From assembly GCA_052379845.1 (NCBI GenBank), contig JBQTCF010000018.1: a stretch of DNA of 64,000 bases, one strand, 5' to 3'. The DNA comes from Roseinatronobacter sp052379845 (GTDB lineage: Bacteria; Pseudomonadota; Alphaproteobacteria; Rhodobacterales; Rhodobacteraceae). Position 1 is the stretch's first letter; each line of letters begins with the position of its first letter. Below, in pieces: positions 7,055 through 15,764 of this stretch. The position numbers and the translations under genes were made by a program. The notes beneath the pieces are model-generated. The model saw nothing but the letters and a program-made list of their open reading frames with translations, did not search any database and had not been told where the DNA came from.

Positions 7055-8208
7055 AACATGTCACCGAATTCCGCGACCCCGCGCTGGCCAAATCGCTGCT
7101 GGCCGAAATTGCCCGGCTGACCCGCCAGATTGGCGCAACCCGCGCGCGCCCTGTGCATATCATGGAAATCTGCGGTGGACACACGCATGCGATTTTCCGT
7201 TTCGGGTTGAACATGCTGGTCGATGAGGGGGTTGAGTTCATCCATGGTCCGGGCTGCCCGGTATGCGTGCTGCCCATGGCGCGGGTGGATGAATGTATCG
7301 AGATTGCCGAACGCGCGGGCGTTATTTTCACCACCTTCGGTGATGCGATGCGCGTGCCCGGAACGCGCGGGTCCCTGCTGCAGGCCAAGGCGCGCGGGGC
7401 AGATATCCGCATGGTTTACAGCCCGCTGGACGCGCTGGAAATTGCGCGGCGCAACCCTGAGCATCAGGTGGTGTTTTTCGGGCTGGGGTTTGAAACCACC
7501 ACCCCCGCCACGGCCTTTGCCATTCAGACTGCAAGCCGCGAAGGGCTGGAAAATTTCAGCGTGTTTTGCAATCATATTACAGTTCCCGAACCCATCCGCG
7601 CCTTGCTCAATGACCCGCATATGCAGCTGGACGGGTTTATCGGGCCGGGGCATGTCAGTATGGTGATTGGCACGCATGCCTATGATTTCATCGCGCGCGA
7701 CTTTGGCAAACCCATCGTTGTGGCAGGGTTTGAACCGCTGGATCTGTTGCAATCCGTGGCCATGGTGCTGCGCCAGATCGCCGGGCGCCGCGCCGAGGTG
7801 GAAAACCAGTATGCCCGCATCGTGCCCGAACATGGCAACCCCGCCTCTATTGCGGCGATGGCCGATGTCTATGCCCGCCGCCCCAGTTTCGAATGGCGCG
7901 GTCTGGGCGAGATTGACGCCAGCGGTCTGCGTATCCGCGACCATTATGCGCGCTTTGATGCGGAAGTCCGGTTTGGCGTGGGCTATGGCGCAGCGCGCCG
8001 CCCTGTTCCCGAACCCGAAGGCTGCGCCTGCGGCGCGGTCATGACGGGCCGGATAAAACCCACCGCCTGCCCCCAATACGGGCGAGGCTGCACGCCCGAC
8101 ATGCCATTGGGCGCGCTGATGGTCAGCTCCGAAGGGGCCTGTGCGGCCTATTGGCAATATGGCGGTATGCGCGGCCGCGATGCCACGCCCGCCCAAAGCG
8201 TTTCATGA
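7051..8208 (+). CDS. hypD: HypD Fe-cyanide scaffold protein
   Basis: HypD (385 aa) holds a [4Fe-4S] cluster and assembles the Fe(CN)2CO group with HypC and HypE. The key cysteines C41 (EICGGHTH), C69 and C72 (GPGCPVCV) have the same numbering as E. coli HypD, and the C-terminal Cys-rich region for the cluster (CACGAV, TACPQYGRGC, EGACAAYW) is intact. It overlaps hypC by ATGA. Its stop codon lies inside a copy of a 22-bp family element (8207-8228), after which hypE begins. Confidence 0.96.
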   Translation: MKHVTEFRDPALAKSLLAEIARLTRQIGATRARPVHIMEICGGHTHAIFRFGLNMLVDEGVEFIHGPGCPVCVLPMARVDECIEIAERAGVIFTTFGDAMRVPGTRGSLLQAKARGADIRMVYSPLDALEIARRNPEHQVVFFGLGFETTTPATAFAIQTASREGLENFSVFCNHITVPEPIRALLNDPHMQLDGFIGPGHVSMVIGTHAYDFIARDFGKPIVVAGFEPLDLLQSVAMVLRQIAGRRAEVENQYARIVPEHGNPASIAAMADVYARRPSFEWRGLGEIDASGLRIRDHYARFDAEVRFGVGYGAARRPVPEPEGCACGAVMTGRIKPTACPQYGRGCTPDMPLGALMVSSEGACAAYWQYGGMRGRDATPAQSVS

Positions 8209-8228
8209 GTATTTTTTGCAAGATGAAA
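8207..8228 (+). repeat. 22-bp intergenic element, copy 1
   Basis: Reads GAGTATTTTTTGCAAG followed by ATGAAA. It matches 22-bp copies at 37935-37956 and 55906-55927. This copy lacks the GC-rich hairpin that precedes the other two. It overlaps the hypD stop and separates hypD from hypE, breaking the ATGA-overlap pattern of the rest of the operon. Confidence 0.7.
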
Positions 8229-8239
8229 AGGCGGATGTA

Positions 8240-9259
8240 GTGCTGCGCGATACACATATTACAATGGCCCATGGCAGCGGCGGGCGGTCCATGCGCGATC
8301 TGATCGAGGCGGTCTTCGTGCCGGCGTTCCAGCCCGAGAGCATGGAAGATCAGGCACGGCTGATGGACAGCGCCTTGCAAGAGGCCGGCGCGCGGCTGGC
8401 ATTTACCACCGACGGGTTTGTGGTGTCCCCGCTGGAATTTCCGGGCGGCGATATTGGCAAACTGGCCGTGTGCGGGACAATCAACGATCTGGCAGTGGGC
8501 GGGGCGCGGCCCTTATGGCTGTCGGCGGGGTTCATCATTGAAGAAGGCACCGAGATTGCGCTGTTGCGCCGCATCGTGGCCAGCATGGCCCAGGAAGCGC
8601 AGGCCGCAGGTGTGCGCATTGTGACCGGCGACACCAAGGTTGTGGAGCGCGGCGCGGCGGACGGGGTGTTCATCACGACAGCGGGCATTGGCGTCATTGC
8701 GCCAGGGCTGAATCTGGGGGCGCGCCATATTCGCGCGGGCGATGCGATCATCGTGAACGGCCCGTTGGGCGATCATGGGGCGGTGATCATGGCCGCGCGG
8801 GGCGAGATGGCGCTGGAAACCGAACTTCTGTCCGATTGCGCCGCGCTGCACCCTGTCATGGCCAGCGCGTTGCAGGCTGCGCCGGATTTGCGCGCGGCGC
8901 GCGATTGCACGCGCGGCGGGCTGGCCACGGCGCTGAATGAACTGGCCGATGGTGCGGGACTGGGCATGGTGCTGGACGAGGCCGCCTTGCCCTTGCGCGA
9001 CGAAGTGCGCGGCTTGTGCGAAATTCTGGGGCTGGACCCGCTGTATCTGGCCAATGAAGGGCGGTTGGTGCTGTTTGTGCCTGCCGCGCGGGCGCAGGCG
9101 GTGCTGCAGGCCTTGCGGGCGGTGCCGCAGGGCGCGGGGGCTGCGTGCATTGGCACGGTTGTGGCCGATCACCCCGGACAGGTGCGCATGAAAACCGCCT
9201 TTGGCGGGTTTCGCATTGTTGATATGCTGGTGGGGGACCAGTTGCCGCGCATCTGCTAG
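8240..9259 (+). CDS. hypE: HypE carbamoyl dehydratase
   Basis: HypE (339 aa from GTG 8240) turns the carbamoyl group placed by HypF on its C-terminal Cys into thiocyanate, the cyanide donor. The C-terminus PRIC, with Cys339 as last residue, is intact, as is the N-terminal AHGSGGR motif and the PurM-like ATP-binding core. I prefer the GTG at 8240: AAGG lies about 8 nt upstream and the length fits. The ATG at 8264 would start just before the AHGSGG motif and is possible; the longer in-frame extension to 8141 lies inside hypD. hypF is missing from the window, as expected if it sits upstream of hupS as in R. capsulatus. The stop overlaps the convergent mtlK end by 4 nt. Confidence 0.93.
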   Translation: MLRDTHITMAHGSGGRSMRDLIEAVFVPAFQPESMEDQARLMDSALQEAGARLAFTTDGFVVSPLEFPGGDIGKLAVCGTINDLAVGGARPLWLSAGFIIEEGTEIALLRRIVASMAQEAQAAGVRIVTGDTKVVERGAADGVFITTAGIGVIAPGLNLGARHIRAGDAIIVNGPLGDHGAVIMAARGEMALETELLSDCAALHPVMASALQAAPDLRAARDCTRGGLATALNELADGAGLGMVLDEAALPLRDEVRGLCEILGLDPLYLANEGRLVLFVPAARAQAVLQALRAVPQGAGAACIGTVVADHPGQVRMKTAFGGFRIVDMLVGDQLPRIC

Positions 9260-10767
9260 GTTTCGGCCCCTGTGTGACCTTCGGGTGCGCCGTGATCCAG
9301 ATATTGCGCAAGGCAGGCATCCACCCCTTGGGTGTAGATCAGGGCCAGCCAGTCACAAAACGCAGTCGCAAATTGCGGGTGCTGCGCCAGATCGCCATAA
9401 TACTGGCGCTGTTCCAGCCAAAGGTGCGGGGTCTCGCGCGCGGCCAGCGCCACAGGCTGCAGCGCCGCCCAATTGGGGTCATTGGGGGCGATGACACTGC
9501 CATCTTCGCGGGTGCCTGCGCAGTAGCGCGCCCAGAAGGCGGAGACCAGCGCAAGCCCTGAAACGGGGGTGCCACGCGCCAGCCCGTCGCGAATGGAGGG
9601 CACAACAAACCCCGGCTGCCGGCTGGACCCGTCAAAGGCCACGCGGCGCGTGGTATCGGCAATTTCGGGGTTGACAAAGCGCCGTTCAATCAGCGTCAGA
9701 TAGTCCAAGGCCGAAATTTCGGGCACAGGGGCGACATGGGGCGCGATTTCACCCTGCACCACCCGGTGCAGCAACGCGCGAATGCCATCATGGGCCATGG
9801 TCTGGGCAATAGTGGTCAGGCCCAGCAATTCCCCGACACCTGAAATGACCTGGTGCCCGCCATTCAGAATGCGGATTTTCATTGCCTCGTAATCATGGAC
9901 ATCCTTCACGAATGTGGCGCCCGCGCGGTCCCAGTCGGGGCGGCCTGCGCAGAAATCATCCTCGATCACCCATTGGCGGAAGTTTTCATGCGTGACAGGC
10001 GCGGCGTCCGCGATGCCAAACCCGTGGGCCAGCGCAATTTCGCGCGCGCCGGTGGCGGGAACGATGCAATCGACCATGGAATTGGGGAAACTGCACTGCG
10101 CCGCAATCCAGTCTGCCAGATCAGGGTCGGACAGGCGCGCAAGGGACACCACGCTTTGGCGCAATACAGCGCCGTTGCCTTGCAAGTTGTCGCAACACAG
10201 CCCCGTAAACGGCCCCGTCCCCTGCGCGCGCCGCAGCCGCAGCGCGGCGACCATGGCCCCGAAGGCCGTGCGCGGGGTGGCCGGGTGTGCCGCGTCATGG
10301 GCAATGTCAGGATGTGCGGCGTCAAACCCGCCGCTGGCAGGGTCAATGAAATACCCCCCTTCGGTGACTGTCAGCGCCACAATGCGGATGGCAGGGTCTG
10401 CCATTTGCGCAATCAGCGCGGCATTGTCAGGTTGCACGGGTAGAAAACCGATCATCGCACCGGTCACTTCGGCGGATTTGCCCGAGGGGTCCAGTTCGAT
10501 CAGCGTGCTCAGGCAATCCTGCGCCAGAAGCTTGTCGCGCATGGCCCCGTCACCCGCGCGCACGCCTGCGCCAATGATGGCCCAGTCATGGTTCACGCCC
10601 TGATCGAACAGCCGGTGCAGATACCATGCCTGATGCGCACGGTGAAAATTGCCCAAGCCTATATGCACGATCCCCGCCGACAGGTCCGCGCGCGCATAGC
10701 GCGGCACGCGCACCCCCGCAGGCAGGCGGTCCAGCGTGGCCAGCGTCAGGGGTGTCAGCTCATCCAT
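9256..10767 (-). CDS. mtlK: Mannitol 2-dehydrogenase
   Basis: A 503-residue polyol-specific long-chain dehydrogenase (mannitol/arabinitol/fructuronate family). It oxidises D-mannitol to D-fructose with NAD+. The N-terminal Rossmann motif GIVHIGLGNFHRAHQ and the C-terminal half with the KIRILNGGHQ segment (family catalytic Lys within KxRxLNGxH) are present. It is the last gene of the polyol operon and overlaps smoS by 13 nt. A fructokinase (mtlZ), found next in the R. sphaeroides operon, is not seen. Instead the gene ends against hypE. Mannonate or fructuronate as substrate cannot be excluded. Confidence 0.88.
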   Translation of the reverse strand: MDELTPLTLATLDRLPAGVRVPRYARADLSAGIVHIGLGNFHRAHQAWYLHRLFDQGVNHDWAIIGAGVRAGDGAMRDKLLAQDCLSTLIELDPSGKSAEVTGAMIGFLPVQPDNAALIAQMADPAIRIVALTVTEGGYFIDPASGGFDAAHPDIAHDAAHPATPRTAFGAMVAALRLRRAQGTGPFTGLCCDNLQGNGAVLRQSVVSLARLSDPDLADWIAAQCSFPNSMVDCIVPATGAREIALAHGFGIADAAPVTHENFRQWVIEDDFCAGRPDWDRAGATFVKDVHDYEAMKIRILNGGHQVISGVGELLGLTTIAQTMAHDGIRALLHRVVQGEIAPHVAPVPEISALDYLTLIERRFVNPEIADTTRRVAFDGSSRQPGFVVPSIRDGLARGTPVSGLALVSAFWARYCAGTREDGSVIAPNDPNWAALQPVALAARETPHLWLEQRQYYGDLAQHPQFATAFCDWLALIYTQGVDACLAQYLDHGAPEGHTGAET

Positions 10768-11528
10768 TGGCCACCATCCACATTATAGGTTTGGGCGACG
10801 ATGTAATCGGCATCGCTTGAGGCCAGAAACACGGCCATGCCTGTCAGGTCATCGGGAACGCCCATGCGCCCGAACGGCACGGCTGCGCCCACTTCGCGCT
10901 TTTTCTGGCCCGGTGCCTTGTTTTCATATTTGGCGAAGAACGCATCCACACCGTCCCAGTGTTCGCCATCCACAACACCCGGCGCAATGGCGTTGACGTT
11001 GATGCCGTGGCTGATCAGGTTCAGCCCCGCTGATTGCGTCAGGCTGATAATCGCGGCCTTGGTCGCGCAATAGACGCCCACCAGCGCTTCGCCCCGCCTG
11101 CCGGCCTGGCTGGCCATGTTGATGATCTTGCCGCCCTGCCCGCGTTCGATCATGTGGCGCGCCACTGCCTGCAGCGTGAACAGCGTGCCCGCCACGTTGA
11201 TGTCAAAACAGCGCGCGTAATCGTCGCGTGTGATGTCCACAATCGGGGCGGCGGTGAAAATGGCGGCGTTGTTGATCAGAATGTCAATCTGGCCAAGCTG
11301 CGCAACTGTCGTATCAACTGCCGCATCAATGCTGGCCTGCTGCGTGACATCCATTTCCACGGCCAATGCCCCGTCCCCCAGACGCGCGACCTCCAGCTGT
11401 GCGCGGTCCATGTCGATATCGCCAATCGCCACACGCGCGCCTTCGCGGATATAGGCCTGCGCAAATGCCAGCCCGATGCCGCGCGCGGCGCCCGTGATCA
11501 ACGCGGTTTTTCCTGCAAGTCTGGTCAT
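10755..11528 (-). CDS. smoS: Sorbitol dehydrogenase, SDR family
   Basis: A 257-residue classical short-chain dehydrogenase. The cofactor motif TGAARGIG and the Asp of GDID favour NAD+. The NNA motif and the catalytic YxxxK (YCATK near residue 153) are present. By operon position it matches SmoS of R. sphaeroides, which oxidises D-glucitol to D-fructose and galactitol to tagatose. The start overlaps the smoK stop by 4 nt (ATGA). The substrate is inferred from context. Confidence 0.87.
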   Translation of the reverse strand: MTRLAGKTALITGAARGIGLAFAQAYIREGARVAIGDIDMDRAQLEVARLGDGALAVEMDVTQQASIDAAVDTTVAQLGQIDILINNAAIFTAAPIVDITRDDYARCFDINVAGTLFTLQAVARHMIERGQGGKIINMASQAGRRGEALVGVYCATKAAIISLTQSAGLNLISHGINVNAIAPGVVDGEHWDGVDAFFAKYENKAPGQKKREVGAAVPFGRMGVPDDLTGMAVFLASSDADYIVAQTYNVDGGQWMS

Positions 11529-12529
11529 GCGATACGAAGCCCCTGTTCGTCAAAGCGGTGGACGACATCAGCGCGCGGTGTCATGTGAATGCGGTCACCA
11601 TGGCGAAAGCCCACTTCGCCGCCTGCGCGCACTGTGATTGTGTCGGCCAGTCCGGTGCCATGGACGTGAAAGAACGTGTCCGACCCCAGATGTTCGGACA
11701 CGGCCACCACACCGGACCAGTCCCCGTCTGTGGCCGAAACGGCAATATGTTCGGGCCGCACGCCAATTGTATGGGCGTCGTGTTTCGCGGCCTCTGGCCC
11801 GGAAATCAGGTTCATCTTGGGCGAGCCGATGAAGCCTGCCACAAACAGGTTGCGCGGCGCATGATACAGGTCCAGCGGGCTGCCCACCTGTTCGATATGG
11901 CCCGCACGCAAGACCACGATCTTGTCGGCCATGGTCATGGCTTCCACCTGATCATGGGTGACATAAATCATGGTCGTTTCCAGCCGCTTGTGCAGTTCGG
12001 AAATTTCCAGCCGCATGCCCACGCGCAGCGCCGCATCAAGGTTCGACAGCGGTTCGTCAAACAGGAACGCGGCCGGTTCGCGCACAATGGCGCGGCCAAT
12101 GGCCACGCGCTGGCGCTGCCCGCCCGACAATTGCCCGGGGCGGCGGTCCAGATAATCCGTCAGGTTCAGCACGGCCGCCGCCTGGTTCACGCGGCGGTCC
12201 TGTTCGGCCTTGTCCATGCCCGACATGCGCAACGGAAAGGCGATATTCTTGCGCACCGACATATGCGGATAAAGCGCGTAGGACTGAAACACCATGGCCA
12301 GCCCGCGTTTGGCGGGGGAAATGGTGGTGGCGTCCTGCCCGTCAATGCGGATAACGCCTGAGGTCACATCCTCCAGCCCCGCAATCAGGCGCAGCAGCGT
12401 GGATTTACCACAGCCCGACGGGCCGACAAACACCGCGAATTCGCCATCTTCAATTGTCAGGTCCAGCGGCGGAATGACCGTGACATCGCCGAAGCTTTTG
12501 GTCACCTGTTCAAGAACGATACGTCCCAT
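11525..12529 (-). CDS. smoK: Polyol ABC transporter ATPase
   Basis: A MalK/UgpC-type ATPase, 334 aa from the ATG at 12529 (MGRIVLEQVTKSFG). Walker A GPSGCGKST, signature LSGGQRQR, Walker B FLFDEPLS, and the H-loop THDQ are intact; the C-terminal third is a TOBE/OB regulatory domain. The frame stays open further upstream but that part lies inside smoG. It energises the SmoFG permeases. It overlaps smoS by ATGA and lies 11 nt after smoG. Confidence 0.93.
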   Translation of the reverse strand: MGRIVLEQVTKSFGDVTVIPPLDLTIEDGEFAVFVGPSGCGKSTLLRLIAGLEDVTSGVIRIDGQDATTISPAKRGLAMVFQSYALYPHMSVRKNIAFPLRMSGMDKAEQDRRVNQAAAVLNLTDYLDRRPGQLSGGQRQRVAIGRAIVREPAAFLFDEPLSNLDAALRVGMRLEISELHKRLETTMIYVTHDQVEAMTMADKIVVLRAGHIEQVGSPLDLYHAPRNLFVAGFIGSPKMNLISGPEAAKHDAHTIGVRPEHIAVSATDGDWSGVVAVSEHLGSDTFFHVHGTGLADTITVRAGGEVGFRHGDRIHMTPRADVVHRFDEQGLRIA

Positions 12530-12540
12530 CTTATGTATCC

Positions 12541-13371
12541 TTATTTCACTGCGCCAAAGGTCAGGCCGCGGACAAGTTGCTTCTGGCTGAACCAGCCAAG
12601 GATCAGGATCGGCGCAATGGCCATCGTCGATGCCGCAGACAGTTTGGCGTAAAACAACCCTTCGGGGCTGGAATAGCTGGCAATGAAGGCGGTCAGGGGG
12701 GCTGCCTTGGCGGCGGTCAGGTTCAGGGTCCAGAATGCCTCGTTCCAGGCCAGAATGACATTCAACAACACTGTGGACGCGATGCCCGGAATGGCCATAG
12801 GGGTCAGCACATACAGGATTTCTTCGCGCAAACCCGCACCGTCCATACGCGCGGCTTCCAGAATTTCGCCGGGGATTTCCTTGAAATAGGTATACAGCAT
12901 CCACACCATGATCGGCAGGTTGATGAACATCAGAACAATGGTCAGGCCGATGCGCGTGTCCAGCAGGCCAAACTTGATGAAAATCAGATAGATCGGATAC
13001 AGCACCCCCACAGCAGGCAACATCTTGGTGGACAGCATCCACAGCAGAATGTCCTTGGTGCGCTTTGACGGCACAAAGGCCATGGACCACGCGGCGGGAA
13101 TGGCAATCAGCAACCCCAGAAACGTGGACCCGCCTGCAATGATGATCGAATTCCACAGGAAGCGGCTGTAATCCGACCGGGCCTGCACAACCCGGTAATT
13201 GTCCAGCGTCCAGTCAAAGAAGAACCACACAGGCGGGTCGGCAATGGCGGTGGCTTCGGTCTTGAAACTGGTCAGAATGGTCCACAGGATGGGAAAGAAG
13301 ATCAGCAGACCGACCATCCATGCGACAGTGGTGTTGATAAGCTTGCGTTGGGGTGTGACGGCGCGGGCCAT
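12541..13371 (-). CDS. smoG: Polyol ABC transporter permease SmoG
   Basis: A 276-residue MalG-like inner-membrane permease with about six hydrophobic segments and the EAA loop near residues 175-195 (EAARMDGAGLREEI). The ATG at 13371 is preceded by a strong GAGGAGGAAA site; the ATG at 13404 further up would overlap smoF and has no such site. It pairs with SmoF. Confidence 0.92.
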   Translation of the reverse strand: MARAVTPQRKLINTTVAWMVGLLIFFPILWTILTSFKTEATAIADPPVWFFFDWTLDNYRVVQARSDYSRFLWNSIIIAGGSTFLGLLIAIPAAWSMAFVPSKRTKDILLWMLSTKMLPAVGVLYPIYLIFIKFGLLDTRIGLTIVLMFINLPIMVWMLYTYFKEIPGEILEAARMDGAGLREEILYVLTPMAIPGIASTVLLNVILAWNEAFWTLNLTAAKAAPLTAFIASYSSPEGLFYAKLSAASTMAIAPILILGWFSQKQLVRGLTFGAVK

Positions 13372-13381
13372 GGTTTCCTCC

Positions 13382-14248
13382 TCACCTGTCCAGATTTTTG
13401 CCAACGATGCGCATCAAAAACAGCGCCAGGATATTGGCCAGAATGATTGCATAGACCCCGCCCGCAGACCCCAGCCCCACATTCTGGCTTTCCAGCACAC
13501 GCTGGAAAATCAGATAAGTCAGGGTGCGGGTGCCAAACGCGCCTTGGGTGGTGACGAAAATTTCAGCGAACACAGCCAGCAGGAAAATGGTCTGGATCAG
13601 CACCACAATCGTGATCGCGCGCGCCAGATGCGGCAAGGTGATGTGGAAAAACCGTGACAGTGGCGGTGCGCCATCCATTTCGGCGGCTTCCAGTTGTTCG
13701 CTGTCCAGTGACTGGATGGCCGTCAGCAAGATCAGCGTGGCAAAGGGCAGCCATTGCCAGGACACAATCAGAATAATCGACGGCATGGACGCTTCCGACA
13801 GCCACGACACCGGCGTGGCCCCGAAAAACCGCCACAAATGCGCAAACAACCCGTTCACAGGGTCCATGAACATGTTTTTCCACACCAGCGCGGACACTGT
13901 GGGCATGACGAAAAACGGCGCGATGACCAGAATGCGGACAATCCCCTGCCCCCACATGGGCTGATCCAGCAAAATGGCCAGCACCACGCCCAGCACAACT
14001 GTAATCAGCAGCACGCCCCCCACAATGATCAAGGTGGACTGGACCGCAGGCCAGAAGGCGCTGGAACTTACAAAGCGGACATAGTTTTCAAACCCCACCC
14101 AGCCCAGATCGCCGCCGCGCATGGGCAGATAGCGCTTGAAGGAAAAGATCACCGTCATTGTCAGCGGCACCAGCATCCAGCCCAGAAGCAGGATAACTGC
14201 GGGGGCCAGCATCAGGCGCGCGGCGGTTCTGGAAGCCTTGGTTGCCAT
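13382..14248 (-). CDS. smoF: Polyol ABC transporter permease SmoF
   Basis: A 288-residue MalF-like permease with six or so membrane spans and the EAA loop (EAAEMDGAPPLSRF). Two start codons lie close together at 14254 and 14248; the GGAG site is too near the first and well spaced for the second, so 14248 is preferred. It is separated from smoE by about 110 nt containing a strong hairpin. Confidence 0.91.
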   Translation of the reverse strand: MATKASRTAARLMLAPAVILLLGWMLVPLTMTVIFSFKRYLPMRGGDLGWVGFENYVRFVSSSAFWPAVQSTLIIVGGVLLITVVLGVVLAILLDQPMWGQGIVRILVIAPFFVMPTVSALVWKNMFMDPVNGLFAHLWRFFGATPVSWLSEASMPSIILIVSWQWLPFATLILLTAIQSLDSEQLEAAEMDGAPPLSRFFHITLPHLARAITIVVLIQTIFLLAVFAEIFVTTQGAFGTRTLTYLIFQRVLESQNVGLGSAGGVYAIILANILALFLMRIVGKNLDR

Positions 14249-14313
14249 GGTCATATCTCCGCCATGGGCGGCAAGGGGCCGCCGTGGGAATGGTCAGGTC
14301 AGGGAAGAACAAA

Positions 14314-14343
14314 CCGAAGGGTGGCGCGTATGCCGCCCTTCGG
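14314..14343 (-). terminator. Hairpin between smoE and smoF
   Basis: CCGAAGGG at 14314-14321 pairs with CCCTTCGG at 14336-14343, with an inner GGC/GCC extension. It has no clear T-run. It lies just after the smoE stop, where such hairpins protect the binding-protein message and partly reduce read-through into the permease genes. This would give more binding protein than permease. Confidence 0.7.
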
Positions 14344-14359
14344 CCTTGAGGAGGAAGGT

Positions 14360-15673
14360 TTAGTAGCCTGCCGCTTCCATGGCGTCGGTGGTCAGGGCCT
14401 GTGCCCGTTCCAGCGCCGCGTCGACCGATTGCTGGCCTGCCAGGGCATTGGCGAATTCCTGTCCGACTTCGGTTGCGAAACCGGCAAATTCGGGAATGGC
14501 CACGAACTGCACACCCGTATAGGGGACCGGATCAACCGTGGGTTGGGTCGGGTCTGCCGAATTGATGGATCGCAGCGTCATTTCCGCGAAACTGGCCGCT
14601 TCCAGATACTCCGCATTTTCATACAGCGATGTGCGCGTTCCCGGCGGCACATTGGCCCAGCCTTCGTTTTCGGCCACAAGGGCAGTGTAGTCCTTGCTGG
14701 TCGCCCATGCGATGAACGCTTTTGCCGCATCGGTCTGTTGGGACCCTGCAGGAACGGCCAGCGACCATGCCCACAACCAGTTGCCCCGCTTGCCCAGACC
14801 GTTATCGGGGGCCAGTGCGAAACCCACCTGATCGGCCACAGTGGAATCGTTGGGGTTGGTCACGAAACTGGCGGCAACGGTGGCGTCAATCCACATGCCG
14901 CAGCGGCCTTGCTGGAACAGCGACAGGTTTTCGTTGAACCCGTTATTTGCCGCACCTGGGGGGCCATAATTGCCCATCAGGTCCATGTAGAAATTCAGCG
15001 TGTTCGCCCATTCTTCGCTGTCGAACTGGGCGTTCCAGTCCTCATCAAACCAGCGCGCGCCAAAGCTGTTGCCCATGGCCGACAAGAAGGCCATATTCTC
15101 GCCCCAGCCGGCCTTTCCACGCAGACAAATCCCGTAAACATCGCCATCCGTCATGGCAGCGGCCGCTTCGCGGATGAACTCCCATGTGGGGGCTTCGGGC
15201 ATTTCCAGACCGGCAGCTTCCATCAGATCAGTGCGATACATCACCATGGAGCTTTCGCCATAAAACGGCGCGGCATACAACGCTCCATCCACTGTCAGGC
15301 CATCGCGGATAGCAGGCAGCAAATCATCAGCGTCCCATTCGGCAGGCAGGTCGTCAAGCGACACCAGCCAGCCATTCGCGCCCCAGATGGGCACTTCATA
15401 GGTGCCGATGGTCATGACATCGAACTGCCCGCCCCGGGTGGCAATGTCCTGTGTCACGCGCTGGCGCAGCACGTTTTCTTCCAGCGTGACCCATTCAAGG
15501 GTGATGTCGGGGTATTGCGCATTAAAATCGGCGGTCAGGCCCTGCATGCGGATCATGTCGCCATTATTAACCGTGGCAATGGTGACAGTGCCGGACAACT
15601 GCTGTGCATGCCCTGCTGTCGCCGCAGCGATAGCCAGCGCACTCGCGATACCGAGTGACGTTCTGAAAGACAT
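14360..15673 (-). CDS. smoE: Polyol-binding periplasmic protein SmoE
   Basis: A 437-residue family 1 solute-binding protein with a Sec signal peptide (residues 1-23, ending AGHAQ). It binds the sugar alcohol and hands it to SmoFG. Sequence features include the GTYEVPIWGANGW and ATSKDYTALVAENEGW segments typical of the sorbitol/mannitol-binding group. It is the first gene of the operon, with GGGAGGAGAAGGG before the ATG. A candidate -35 TTGACT (15735-15740, minus strand) lies directly beside the 15745-15764 palindrome. Confidence 0.9.
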   Translation of the reverse strand: MSFRTSLGIASALAIAAATAGHAQQLSGTVTIATVNNGDMIRMQGLTADFNAQYPDITLEWVTLEENVLRQRVTQDIATRGGQFDVMTIGTYEVPIWGANGWLVSLDDLPAEWDADDLLPAIRDGLTVDGALYAAPFYGESSMVMYRTDLMEAAGLEMPEAPTWEFIREAAAAMTDGDVYGICLRGKAGWGENMAFLSAMGNSFGARWFDEDWNAQFDSEEWANTLNFYMDLMGNYGPPGAANNGFNENLSLFQQGRCGMWIDATVAASFVTNPNDSTVADQVGFALAPDNGLGKRGNWLWAWSLAVPAGSQQTDAAKAFIAWATSKDYTALVAENEGWANVPPGTRTSLYENAEYLEAASFAEMTLRSINSADPTQPTVDPVPYTGVQFVAIPEFAGFATEVGQEFANALAGQQSVDAALERAQALTTDAMEAAGY

Positions 15674-15744
15674 CCCTTCTCCTCCCTTGGTTGATTGGAT
15701 GATGTGGCGCAGGGTAAGTCGAATCGTAGCGCGCAGTCAATATA

Positions 15745-15764
15745 AAATTTACGCGCGTAAATTT
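15745..15764. promoter_or_regulatory. Perfect 20-bp palindrome, LacI-type operator
   Basis: AAATTTACGC joined to its exact reverse complement GCGTAAATTT. The central CG step and the size are typical of LacI/GalR-family operators. It lies 72-91 bp upstream of the smoE start, next to a candidate -35 box, and overlaps the last bases of the lacI-type gene. It is the natural target of the neighbouring regulator. Confidence 0.8.

Noticed and set aside
6445..8196. 583-codon minus-strand frame across hupR, hypC and hypD
   Set aside because: The plus-strand proteins have intact active sites and family lengths; the minus frame has none and only reflects third-position GC.
13754..15658. 634-codon plus-strand frame opposite smoF and smoE
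   Set aside because: The minus strand encodes a clear binding protein with signal peptide and a permease; the plus frame is a His/Gln/Gly-rich shadow.
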